Assembly (NCBI RefSeq): GCF_014204715.1
Contig: NZ_JACHLY010000001.1
Span: 1,240,001 to 1,304,000, forward strand
Length of the DNA: 64,000 bases
From: Streptomonospora salina
GTDB taxonomy: Bacteria > Actinomycetota > Actinomycetes > Streptosporangiales > Streptosporangiaceae
Direction: 5' to 3'
Shown here: positions 44,835 through 53,119 of the stretch, piece by piece
Numbering within the stretch: the stretch's first letter is position 1
Layout of the letters: each line of letters begins with the position of its first letter
Translations under genes and position numbers: made by a program
Notes under the pieces: generated by a model
The model's database searches: none
Told to the model about the DNA's origin: nothing
Seen by the model: only the letters and a program-made list of their open reading frames with translations

Positions 44835-47105
44835 ATGCCGCAGTTGGCGATCGACGCGACGTGTCTTCCGCAGTACGACAAGCTCGACAAACCCACCCGC
44901 GAGCGCCTGCTCGCGGCGACGCGCACATTCCGCGAACTCTCGCTCGGCGCCCTGCTCACCCACCCCGACCTGCGGATCCGCTCGCTCCCCGAGGGCCAGG
45001 ACCCGCGTATCCGCACATTCCGCATCAGCGACTCCTGGACGGGGGTGATGCTGGCTCCGGAGTCGGGCGAGACGTTCCTGCTCGTCCATCTGCTTCCGCG
45101 CAACGGTGCCGAAAACTGGGCCGCCGACCAGCGCCACGACGTCAACCCCGTCATGGGCACCCTGGAGCGCCGCGACGCGGCGGCGCTGGAGCGGGCGCCG
45201 GGCACGCCGCCCAGCGGCGGGCCGGTCGCCGGCGGCCGCTCACCCGCCCCCGCTTCCGCGGATCCGGCGGCGGCTGCGGACGGCCCCGCAACCCGCGCCC
45301 CTTCCTCCCGGCCCTCCCCCGGTTCGGCCCCCGTGCCCGCCGGCGCCGCCCCGCCCTCTCCCCGTTCCTCCTCCGGCGCCCTCCTCTTCGACCGCGTCCG
45401 CGACCGCGACCTGGAGCGCCTGGGCGTCGACCCCGAGATCCGCGACTTCTGCCGCAGCATCACCACCCCCGACGAGCTGCACGGCTGGGCCCCGGCGCTG
45501 CCCCAGGACCAGTACGAGGTACTGCGGGCCCTCGCCGAGGGCCATTCCGTGCAGCGGGTGCGCGACGAGGTCGTCGTGCCGCGCCGCCCCGCTGTCGGCA
45601 CCGTCGCCGCCGACGACTACGACACCGCCATCCGCCGCACCCGCGAACGCGTCATCGTCGTCAGCGACAACCACGAGATCGAGGACGTCCTCGCCGGCGA
45701 GTTCGACGCCTGGCGTATCTACCTGCACCCCGTGCAGCGGGAACTCGCCTACCGGCCGCGGTTCAACGGCCCCGCCAAGGTGTCGGGCGGCCCCGGCACG
45801 GGCAAGACGGTCGTCGCGCTGCACCGGGTCAAGCACCTGGCCGAGCACCTGCCGCTGGGCGGGCGGGTGCTGCTGACCAGCTTCACCAACGCGCTGGTGG
45901 AGTCGCTCAAGCGCAACCTCGCGATGCTGCTGCCGCCCGAGGTGGCCGCGGACGTCGACGTCGTCACCACCGACAAGCTCGCCCTGGACACGGTCAAACA
46001 GGTCCACCCCGACGTACGGCTGCGCACCGACACCCGCGGGGTGTTCGCCAACTACGCCAAGCAGAACCGGCTTCCCTGGCCCGTCGACTTTCTGTTCTCC
46101 GAATACCGGCACGTGGTCACCGCGCACGGGATCACCACGCTGGAGGGCTACCTCGACCCCGATGCGCGGGCCGGGCGCACCACGCCGCTCAACGCCGACC
46201 AGCGCCGCGACGTCTGGCACGCGATCAGCAGCGTGCGCGCCGCGATGCGCACCAGCCGCCGGCTGCCCGCAGAGGACCTGCACGCCGAAGCCGTCCGCAT
46301 TCTCGGCGAGGGCTCCGAGCCGCCCTACACCAACGTGGTCGTCGACGAGGCCCAGGATCTGCATCCCGCGCAGTGGCGCACCCTGCGCGCCGCCGTCGCC
46401 CGCGGGCCCGACGACATGTTCATCGCCGGCGACAACCGCCAGCGCATCTACGACAACGCGGTATCGTTCAGGCGGTTGGGGATCGAGATCGTGGGGCGGT
46501 CGTTCCCGCTGCGGGTCAACTACCGCACCACCCGGCAGATCCTCGTCTGGGCCGACGGCATCCTGCGCGACGGCCCGGTCACCGAGCTCGGCGAATCCGC
46601 GCCCGAACCCGGCGGTGCGGCACGCTGCGTACTCAGCGGACCCGAGCCCGAGCTGTTCGGCGCGCCCGACGAACCCGCGGAGCTGGACGCTCTGGCGGAA
46701 CGGGTGCGGATATGGCTGGCCGACGGCATCGCGCCCGCCGACATCTGCGTCACGGCGCGCACCAACAAGCTGCGCGACTCGGTGGCCTCGCACCTGCGGG
46801 CGCGGTCCCTGCCTGCGGCGGCCTTCAACCCCAGCAGCCAGTCCGTCGCCGACGGCGGGCAGAGCGTGCGGGTGACCACGATGCACGGGGTCAAGGGACT
46901 GGAGTTCCGCGCGATCGCGGTGTTCGCGGCGACAGCCGCGGCGCTGCCCCAGCTCGACCGGGTGACCAGCCCCGCTCTGGACGAGAACCAGCACCGGGCC
47001 GACCTGGACGCTCAGCGGTCACTGCTGTACGTGGCCTGCACACGGGCCCGGGAGCGCCTCTACGTGAGCTGGCACGGCGCGCCGAGCCCGTTCCTGCCGC
47101 TGTGA
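44835..47105 (+). CDS. RelE-like domain fused to SF1 (UvrD/Rep-type) helicase
   Basis: The 756-residue protein begins with a RelE/ParE-like domain (about 1-115: MPQLAIDATCLPQYDKLDKP, DPRIRTFRISDSWTGVMLAP, TFLLVHLLPRNGAENWA). A Pro/Ala/Ser linker (about 120-185) leads to a superfamily 1 helicase with P-loop SGGPGTGKTVVALHR (about 318), VVVDEAQDLHP (about 500), NYRTTRQI, TMHGVKGLEF and LLYVACTRARERLYV. The ATG at 44835 has GGGAG close upstream. The fusion recurs in actinobacteria by memory. A role in DNA repair, translation-linked stress or defence is possible but unproven. Confidence 0.9.
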   Translation: MPQLAIDATCLPQYDKLDKPTRERLLAATRTFRELSLGALLTHPDLRIRSLPEGQDPRIRTFRISDSWTGVMLAPESGETFLLVHLLPRNGAENWAADQRHDVNPVMGTLERRDAAALERAPGTPPSGGPVAGGRSPAPASADPAAAADGPATRAPSSRPSPGSAPVPAGAAPPSPRSSSGALLFDRVRDRDLERLGVDPEIRDFCRSITTPDELHGWAPALPQDQYEVLRALAEGHSVQRVRDEVVVPRRPAVGTVAADDYDTAIRRTRERVIVVSDNHEIEDVLAGEFDAWRIYLHPVQRELAYRPRFNGPAKVSGGPGTGKTVVALHRVKHLAEHLPLGGRVLLTSFTNALVESLKRNLAMLLPPEVAADVDVVTTDKLALDTVKQVHPDVRLRTDTRGVFANYAKQNRLPWPVDFLFSEYRHVVTAHGITTLEGYLDPDARAGRTTPLNADQRRDVWHAISSVRAAMRTSRRLPAEDLHAEAVRILGEGSEPPYTNVVVDEAQDLHPAQWRTLRAAVARGPDDMFIAGDNRQRIYDNAVSFRRLGIEIVGRSFPLRVNYRTTRQILVWADGILRDGPVTELGESAPEPGGAARCVLSGPEPELFGAPDEPAELDALAERVRIWLADGIAPADICVTARTNKLRDSVASHLRARSLPAAAFNPSSQSVADGGQSVRVTTMHGVKGLEFRAIAVFAATAAALPQLDRVTSPALDENQHRADLDAQRSLLYVACTRARERLYVSWHGAPSPFLPL

Positions 47106-47126
47106 CCCGGCAGGCGCGGCGGCCGA

Positions 47127-47729
47127 TCAGCCGCCCTCGGGCTTTTTGCGCGGGGGCGGCCGGGGCGGGTCGCCGGCGGCGAGGCGCGCCGCGTAGTCCG
47201 CGATCTTGTGCGCGCGGGTCCGGGGCCGCTTGACCTTCTGCAGCGAGTACAGGATGTGGTACTTGCCGCGCTTGTCCAGAGCGGCGTAGGCGCGCGCGGC
47301 CGCAGGGTCGGCGTCGAGGGCGGCCTGCAGGTCGTCGGGCACCCGAGCGGTGCTCGGCGGCTCGTAGGCCGCCTCCCACCGGCCGTCGGCCTTGGCCCGC
47401 TGCACGTGTTCGAGTCCGGCCGGGCGCATGTGCCCGGCGGCGATCAGCTCCTCGGCCCGGTCGCGGTTGATTCGGGACCAAGCGCTGCGCGGCCGGCGCG
47501 GCGTGAAGCGCTGCGCCCACCAGCCCTCCGGTGCGCGGGCCGAACTGGTCTGCCCGTCGATCCACCCGAAGCACAGGGCGATGTCCAGGGCCTGGGCCCG
47601 GGTGACCGAGGCGGCGCCGGTGCCCTTCTTGGGCATGGCGAGCCAGATGCTGCTCGCGCTGTGGTGGTGCTCGTCGAGCCAGTCCGCGAAATCCTCGGCG
47701 GTGGCGAACACCCGGGGTTCGTCGGTCAT
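47127..47729 (-). CDS. YdeI/OmpD-associated family protein
   Basis: The 200-residue protein begins FATAEDFADWLDEHHHSASSIWLAMPKKG and contains ALDIALCFGWIDGQ with FTPRRPRSAWSRINRDRAEELIA, the hallmark of the YdeI/OmpD-associated family. Its C-terminal DLQAALDADPAAARAYAALDKRGKYHILYSLQKVKRPRTRAHKI helical part also fits. A member was linked to bacteriocin or antimicrobial-peptide tolerance in enterobacteria; the biochemical role is unknown. The ATG at 47729 lies about 11 nt after AGGAGG. It converges on the helicase gene. Confidence 0.85.
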   Translation of the reverse strand: MTDEPRVFATAEDFADWLDEHHHSASSIWLAMPKKGTGAASVTRAQALDIALCFGWIDGQTSSARAPEGWWAQRFTPRRPRSAWSRINRDRAEELIAAGHMRPAGLEHVQRAKADGRWEAAYEPPSTARVPDDLQAALDADPAAARAYAALDKRGKYHILYSLQKVKRPRTRAHKIADYAARLAAGDPPRPPPRKKPEGG

Positions 47730-47957
47730 CCGGCGCGATCCCTCCTTCGGGGGCGGTTCCGGGGCCGCGGTACACGCGCCGCGGCGCTGCGGCCGAGTCT
47801 GCCCCGGCCCGACGACATCGCCGCCGGCCCCGGCCCGGGCGTCCGCACGCGCCGAGCCCCGTTCGCGCCCGCGCCGGTGACTCGGACCGGCCGCGGTCCG
47901 GGCGCCGGGCCCCACGCGAGGTGCGGGGCCCGGCGGCGACGGACTATCGTCTGGCGC

Positions 47958-48785
47958 GTGAGTTCTCCCCTCCGTGACTTCTTCTCCGGTGTCGGCGTCC
48001 TGTTCCAGGGTGCGGGCGTGGTCCTGCGCAATCCGCGCCTGTTCGTGTTGGGCATCGTCCCGCCCCTGATCACGTCGCTGCTGTTCGCGGCCGCGCTGGT
48101 CGCGCTGCTGTTCGGCGTCGAGGACCTGAGCGTGTGGCTGACCCCGTTCGCCGCGGAATGGGATCCGGGCGTGCAGACGGCCGTGCGCGTGCTCGCGGGC
48201 GTGCTGCTGGTGGGCGGTGCGGTACTGGTCATGGTCGTGGCGTTCACCGGGCTGACGCTCGCGCTGGGGGCTCCGCTCTACGACAGGATCGCCGAGAAGG
48301 TCGAGGACGATCTCGGCGATGCCCCGCCGGAGCCCGACGAGCCGCTCACCGTCTCGGTGATGCGGTCGGTGCGGCAGTCGCTGGGGCTGATCGCGGTCTC
48401 GGCCCTGGTCGCCGTTCCGCTGTTCGCGGCCGGTTTCGTCCCCTTCGTGGGCCAGACGGTGATTCCGGTGGTCGCGGCGATGTTCGGCGGGTGGATGCTC
48501 ACCATCGAGCTGCTCGGCGCGGGCTTCGAGCGGCGCGGGATGCGCCGGATCAAGGACCGCCGGCGGGTGATGGGCCGGCGGCGGATGCTCGTTCTCGGGT
48601 TCGGGATCCCCGGATACGTGCTGCTGGCCGTGCCGTTCCTGGCGATCGTGGTGTTCCCGGCGGCCGCCGCGGGCGGCACGATCCTCACCCGGCGGCTGCT
48701 GGCCGCGTCCCCGCAGGACGGCCCCGGATCCGGGCCGGTTCCGCCGCATGCGGCCCCGGAGCGCTCCGCCGGTCCGCCGCGCTGA
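47958..48785 (+). CDS. EI24/CysZ-like membrane protein
   Basis: The 275-residue multi-pass protein has the EI24 domain: FFSGVGVLFQGAGVVLRNPRLFVLGIVP, a long cytoplasmic loop (LYDRIAEKVEDDLGDAPPEPDE) and further membrane pairs with GPAFVPFVG-type Gly/Pro turns (FVPFVGQTVIPVVAAMFGGW). CysZ, the best known relative, aids sulfate uptake; actinobacterial homologues are uncharacterised. The GTG at 47958 has no ribosome site, but TATCGT lies 8 nt upstream, so the mRNA may be leaderless. Confidence 0.82.
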   Translation: MSSPLRDFFSGVGVLFQGAGVVLRNPRLFVLGIVPPLITSLLFAAALVALLFGVEDLSVWLTPFAAEWDPGVQTAVRVLAGVLLVGGAVLVMVVAFTGLTLALGAPLYDRIAEKVEDDLGDAPPEPDEPLTVSVMRSVRQSLGLIAVSALVAVPLFAAGFVPFVGQTVIPVVAAMFGGWMLTIELLGAGFERRGMRRIKDRRRVMGRRRMLVLGFGIPGYVLLAVPFLAIVVFPAAAAGGTILTRRLLAASPQDGPGSGPVPPHAAPERSAGPPR

Positions 48786-48862
48786 CGTCGCCCCGGGGCG
48801 CACCGCCGCTCCCGGAACCGGTGCCGCCCGCAACCCGCGCCTCTCCGGTCGCGCATATGGCG

Positions 48863-48890
48863 TTGAGGTGACGGTCCTATTACCTAGTGT
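48863..48890 (+). promoter_or_regulatory. Candidate promoter of the LPMO gene
   Basis: TTGAGG (48863-48868), a 16-nt spacer and TAGTGT (48885-48890) resemble a vegetative -35/-10 pair. Transcription would start about 60 nt before the operator at 48951, leaving a leader of roughly 225 nt before the GTG. Confidence 0.35.
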
Positions 48891-48950
48891 TGCGGATCCC
48901 TGTGGCACACGCCACGCTGGGGATCGCCTCTGGGATAGTTCGGCGCGCTG

Positions 48951-48964
48951 TGGGAGCGCTCCCA
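48951..48964. promoter_or_regulatory. CelR/CebR operator (perfect)
   Basis: TGGGAGCGCTCCCA is a perfect 14-bp palindrome identical to the known site of CelR in Thermobifida and CebR in Streptomyces. Both are LacI-family repressors released by cellobiose or cello-oligosaccharides. It lies 159 nt upstream of the LPMO start. Confidence 0.9.
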
Positions 48965-48969
48965 AGATC

Positions 48970-48983
48970 TGGGGGTGCTCCCA
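48970..48983. promoter_or_regulatory. Degenerate second CelR/CebR site
   Basis: TGGGGGTGCTCCCA differs from the perfect operator at two positions. Its start is 19 bp from the first site's start, close to two helical turns, so cooperative binding is possible. Confidence 0.55.
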
Positions 48984-49122
48984 CCTCCGCACAACCGCTC
49001 CGGAGAAGCCAGACAGACGCGAAAGCGACACCATCCACCCCATCCCGGCCTCTGAATCCCCCACCCGGATTCCGGCGAGCGCCCCGCGCGACCACCGGGA
49101 TACGAACAAGAGGAGTGCAACG

Positions 49123-50445
49123 GTGAACCTTGCACGCAGATCCGCCCTGATCGGCGGGGCCGCGACCCTCGCCGCCGGCTTCGTCGTGGCGCTGCCCACC
49201 GACTCGGCCGAGGCCCACGGCGGCTTCACCTTCCCCGCCACCCGCACCTACGCCTGCTATCAGGACGCCATCGACGGCGGCAGCGGCGGCAGCCTGAACC
49301 CGCAGAATCCCATGTGCCAGCAGGCCCTCGACCAGAACGACTACCCCTTCTGGAACTGGTTCGGCAACCTGATCAGCGACGCCGGCGACCGGCACCGCGA
49401 GATCATCGCCGACGGCGAGCTGTGCGGTCCCAGCGACGACTTCGACGCGTTCAACGCCCCCGGCGACTGGCCCGCAAGCGAGGTCCAGTCCGGGCAGACG
49501 GTGACCTTCGAGCACAACGCGTGGGCACGCCACCCCGGGACCTTCAGCCAGTACGTCACCAAGGACGACTGGGACCCGAGCCAGCCGCTGGGCTGGGACG
49601 ACCTGGAGCCGGCGCCCTTCGACGAGGTCACCAACCCGCCCCTGCGCGACGGCGGCGTCGAGGGCCCCGAGTACTACTGGGACGCCACGCTCCCGGACAA
49701 GAGCGGCCGCCACGTCGTCTACTCGATCTGGGAGCGCTCGGACAGCCCCGAGGCCTTCTACAACTGCTCCGACGTGATCTTCGACGGCGCCTCCGGCGGC
49801 GGGGACGACGGGGACGGCGCCGACGACGACACGCAGGCGCCCACCGCGCCCGGCACACCCACCGCCGGCTCCGTCAGCGGCGACGCCGTGGAGCTGAGCT
49901 GGAGCGCCGCCTCCGACGACGTGGGCGTGACCCGCTACGAGGTCTACGACGCCGCCACCGGCGAGGTCGTGGCCACCACGTCCGGCGGCACCTCCGCGAC
50001 GGTCGGCGACCTGTCCGCCGAGACCGACTACAGCTTCTCCGTAGTCGCCCTGGACGCCGCGGGCAACGAGTCGGACTCCTCGGCCGAGGTATCGGTGACC
50101 ACCGACAGCGCCGACAACACCAGCGGCCAGTGCACCGTCGACTACAGCATCGCCAACGAGTGGTCGGGCGGCTACACGGCCGAGGTCGAGCTGACCAACG
50201 ACGGCGACACCGCGATCGACGGCTGGTCCCTGCACTGGCACCTGGGCGACGGCGCCACCCTCACCAACGGCTGGTCGGCGGACTTCCAGGAACAGGAGGG
50301 GCACGTGACCGCCTCCGGCTCCGACTGGAACGGCGACGTACCGGCCGGCGGATCGGTGACCTTCGGCTACAACGCCGAGGCCGAGGGATCCGTCGAGGAG
50401 CCGACCGAGTTCGAGCTGAACGGGGCGCCCTGCTCGACGTCCTGA
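49123..50445 (+). CDS. AA10 lytic polysaccharide monooxygenase with FnIII and CBM2
   Basis: This secreted copper enzyme cleaves crystalline cellulose or chitin oxidatively. The 440-residue precursor has a twin-Arg-like signal (LARRSALIGG) ending SAEA, which makes His32 the mature N-terminus and first ligand of the copper histidine brace. The AA10 domain (about 32-228) has TRTYACYQD, the second brace His in AWARHPGTFSQYVTK, and a late Phe/Trp-rich region (VVYSIWERSD). A fibronectin III domain (about 240-330) and a CBM2 (about 340-440; CTVDYSIANEWSGGYTAEVELTN) follow. The GTG at 49123 follows GGAG with 8-nt spacing. A cellulose-type operator upstream implies induction by cello-oligosaccharides. 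Confidence 0.94.
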   Translation: MNLARRSALIGGAATLAAGFVVALPTDSAEAHGGFTFPATRTYACYQDAIDGGSGGSLNPQNPMCQQALDQNDYPFWNWFGNLISDAGDRHREIIADGELCGPSDDFDAFNAPGDWPASEVQSGQTVTFEHNAWARHPGTFSQYVTKDDWDPSQPLGWDDLEPAPFDEVTNPPLRDGGVEGPEYYWDATLPDKSGRHVVYSIWERSDSPEAFYNCSDVIFDGASGGGDDGDGADDDTQAPTAPGTPTAGSVSGDAVELSWSAASDDVGVTRYEVYDAATGEVVATTSGGTSATVGDLSAETDYSFSVVALDAAGNESDSSAEVSVTTDSADNTSGQCTVDYSIANEWSGGYTAEVELTNDGDTAIDGWSLHWHLGDGATLTNGWSADFQEQEGHVTASGSDWNGDVPAGGSVTFGYNAEAEGSVEEPTEFELNGAPCSTS

Positions 50446-50577
50446 CCCGCAATAACCAGCCCCGATGATCCTGCGGCCGGGGACGGCAGGGCCCGGCCGC
50501 GGGATTCCCCGGGCGGGAAGGCGAAGGTGCGTCGGGGCACCGCCTTCCCGCCCACCCTTCATACCGGGGGCGAGCCG

Positions 50578-51690
50578 CTAGCCCGCCTGGGGACCGCGGT
50601 CCAGGGCCGCGCGGATCATCCGGTCGACCAGGGACGGGTAGTCCAGTCCCGCCTCCGCCCACATCTGCGGGAACGCCGACGAGGGCGTGAACCCCGGCAT
50701 CGTGTTGATCTCGTTGACGTAGACGCGCCCGTCGTCTGCGTAGAAGAAGTCCACCCGGGCCAGCCCCGCACAGCCCAGCGCCTCGAAGGTGCGGGCGGCC
50801 TCGCGGCGGATCTCGGCGACGACCTCGGCGGGAAGCGCAGCCGGGATGGTCAGGCTGCTCGACGACAGGTACTTGGCTTCGAAATCGTAGAAGTCGTAGC
50901 CGTCGGCGACGTGGATCTCGGCGGGCTGGGAGACGTCCGGGGCACCGCCGTCCGGGGACTCCAGCACCCCGCACTCGACCTCGCGCCCGGACACGGCCGC
51001 CTCGACGATGACCTTGGTGTCGTGCCGGCGGGCCTCCTCCACGGCGGCGGTGACGGCCTCGGGGTCGGCCGCCTCGCCCACCTTGCTGATGCCCACGCTG
51101 CTTCCGCCGCGCGCGGGTTTCACGAACACCGTCCCGTCCAGCTCCGCGATGTCGTCGAGGACGCGCTTGCGCTCGGTGCGCCACGCCCGGTCGGGCACCG
51201 CGACGTAGGAGCCGGTGGGGATCCCGTGCCCGGTGAACAGCGTCTTGGTGAAGACCTTGTCCATCGACGCGGCACTGGCGAACACGCCCGCACCCACGTA
51301 GGGGATGCCCATCATCTCGAACAGGCCCTGGACGGTGCCGTCCTCGCCCAGCGGGCCGTGCAGCAGCGGCAGGGCGACGTCGATGCCGCCCAGCCGCCGC
51401 GGGCCGTCGCCGTCGTCGACGAGGAGGTCGCCGCCGCCGTCGAAGGGCACGGACACCTCGGAACCGGAGGCGTCGACCTCGGGCAGGCGTCCGTCGACGA
51501 TCGCGAGTTGCGCGGGGTCGGCCGAGTACAGCACCCACGAGCCGTCGCGGGCGATCCCGACGGGCACGATTTCGTAGCGGTCGGTGTCGATCGCCGAAAT
51601 CACGCCCCCGGCGGTGACACAGGAGATCTCGTGCTCGGGGCTGCGTCCGCCGAAGATCACGGCGACCCGGATTTTACGCTGCTCGGCCAT
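50578..51690 (-). CDS. ddl: D-alanine--D-alanine ligase
   Basis: Ddl joins two D-Ala with ATP for the peptidoglycan stem peptide. The 370-residue ATP-grasp enzyme has FGGRSPEHEIS, LLHGPLGEDGTVQG, the central GIPYVGAGVFASAASMDK, FVKPARGGSSVGISK, and the C-terminal VNEINTMPGFTPSS. The ATG at 51690 is used. Its position near gpsA and the leuCD region matches the gene order of other actinobacteria. The active-site block appears complete, and no residue change specific to D-Lac ligases was noticed. Confidence 0.94.
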   Translation of the reverse strand: MAEQRKIRVAVIFGGRSPEHEISCVTAGGVISAIDTDRYEIVPVGIARDGSWVLYSADPAQLAIVDGRLPEVDASGSEVSVPFDGGGDLLVDDGDGPRRLGGIDVALPLLHGPLGEDGTVQGLFEMMGIPYVGAGVFASAASMDKVFTKTLFTGHGIPTGSYVAVPDRAWRTERKRVLDDIAELDGTVFVKPARGGSSVGISKVGEAADPEAVTAAVEEARRHDTKVIVEAAVSGREVECGVLESPDGGAPDVSQPAEIHVADGYDFYDFEAKYLSSSSLTIPAALPAEVVAEIRREAARTFEALGCAGLARVDFFYADDGRVYVNEINTMPGFTPSSAFPQMWAEAGLDYPSLVDRMIRAALDRGPQAG

Positions 51691-51843
51691 GCTGTCAGAC
51701 CCTATCTCGCGCTCGTCGGACTGCGGAACCGATCGGTCCCGGTTGCACCTGGTCGTTCCCTGCCGCCGCACGGACCTCCGCGCGGTTCCCGGTTCCCGCC
51801 GCAGGCCCGGGGCCCCCTCCCGGCGGCCCCGGCGGCGCCGGCC

Positions 51844-53049
51844 TCACCGCCGGGCGCAGGCGTCCAGGGCGGCGAGGGCGTCGGATACGAGGTCGTCCGG
51901 GTCTTCCAGTCCGATGGAGAACCGCACGGCCGCGGGACCGATGCCGGCCGCCTGCAGCGCCGCGTCGCTCATCTGGCGGTGGGTGGTGGAGCCGACGTGG
52001 CCGGCGAGGGTGTGGGTGCCGCCCAGCGACGCCGCGATGGTGGCGGTGTCCAGTGCGTCGGCGAAGGCCATGCCGGCCTCCCGGCCGCCCTGCGGGGTCA
52101 CGGTCACCACGGCGCCGTAGCGGCCCTCGTCGAACAGGCGGCCGGCGAGCGCGTGGCCGGGGTGGCCGGGCAGGCCGGGGTAGTCCACCCGTTCGACCGC
52201 GGGGTGTTCGGCCACCGCCGCGGCGAAGACGGCGGCGCTCGCGCACTGGCGGGCGACGCGCAGCGGCAGCGTCTCCAGGCCGCGGTGCAGCAGGAAGGCC
52301 TCGTCCGGGGCCAGGCAGGGGCCCAGGTCGATGCGGGCGGAGCGCACCTTCGCCATCGGCTCGGTCCCGCCGACGGCCACACCGCCGGTCGCGTCGCTGT
52401 GCCCGCCGATGTACTTGGTCGCCGAATGCACGACGACGTCGGCGCCGTGCTCCAGGGGACGGCACACCGCAGGCGTGGCGAAGGTGGAGTCGACCACGAG
52501 GACGGCGCCGGCCTCGGCGGCGATACCGGCCAGTTCGGGCAGGTCGGCCACCGTCATGGCCGGGTTGGCCAGGGTCTCGGTGAACACGACCGCGGTTTCG
52601 GGGCGAACGGCGGCGCGCACGGCGTCGGCGTCGGTGATGTCGACGAAGTCGGTCTGCACGCCGAAGCGGCGCAGCAGGCCCTCCAGCAGCGAGTAGGTGT
52701 TTCCGTAGATCGAGCGGGAGGCGACGACGTGCGCGCCGGCCCCGGTCAGCGCGAGCAGCGTGGTGCTGACAGCGCCCATGCCCGAGGAGAAGGCCTCGCC
52801 GCGCACCTCGCGGCCGCATCCGGCGCCCTCCAGCGCCGCCGTCGCCGACGCGAAGGCGGTCGCCGTGGGGTTGTCGATACGGGCATAGGAGTAGCCGGGC
52901 GCTTCTCCGGCCAGGACGTCGGCGTAGTCCTGCGAGGCGGCGAACTCGTAGGTGGTGCTGCGGTGCACCGGCGCGCGCAGCGGACGCTGCGGCGGGGCGG
53001 GTTCGGCGGGCAGGCCGAGCGCGCGGGTGTTCTCCCCCTGCTGATGCAT
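51844..53049 (-). CDS. Cys/Met-metabolism PLP enzyme (trans-sulfuration family)
   Basis: The 401-residue enzyme belongs to the cystathionine gamma-synthase/lyase family. It has the substrate-entry YSYARIDNPTATAF, SSGMGAVSTTLLAL, VVDSTFATPAVCRPLEHGADVVVHSATKYIGGHSD with PLP-binding Lys212, and the late SLGGTHTLAGHVGSTTHRQM. It could act as cystathionine gamma-lyase, gamma-synthase or methionine gamma-lyase; sequence alone does not settle which. It sits between ddl and gpsA on the same strand, as commonly seen in this genomic neighbourhood. Confidence 0.88.
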   Translation of the reverse strand: MHQQGENTRALGLPAEPAPPQRPLRAPVHRSTTYEFAASQDYADVLAGEAPGYSYARIDNPTATAFASATAALEGAGCGREVRGEAFSSGMGAVSTTLLALTGAGAHVVASRSIYGNTYSLLEGLLRRFGVQTDFVDITDADAVRAAVRPETAVVFTETLANPAMTVADLPELAGIAAEAGAVLVVDSTFATPAVCRPLEHGADVVVHSATKYIGGHSDATGGVAVGGTEPMAKVRSARIDLGPCLAPDEAFLLHRGLETLPLRVARQCASAAVFAAAVAEHPAVERVDYPGLPGHPGHALAGRLFDEGRYGAVVTVTPQGGREAGMAFADALDTATIAASLGGTHTLAGHVGSTTHRQMSDAALQAAGIGPAAVRFSIGLEDPDDLVSDALAALDACARR

Positions 53050-53119
53050 GGTGTGGCGGCTTCCGTTGTCGGGCGGCTGGGGACGGGTGTGTCGGACGGG
53101 CGCGGCTGCCGGACAGGGC

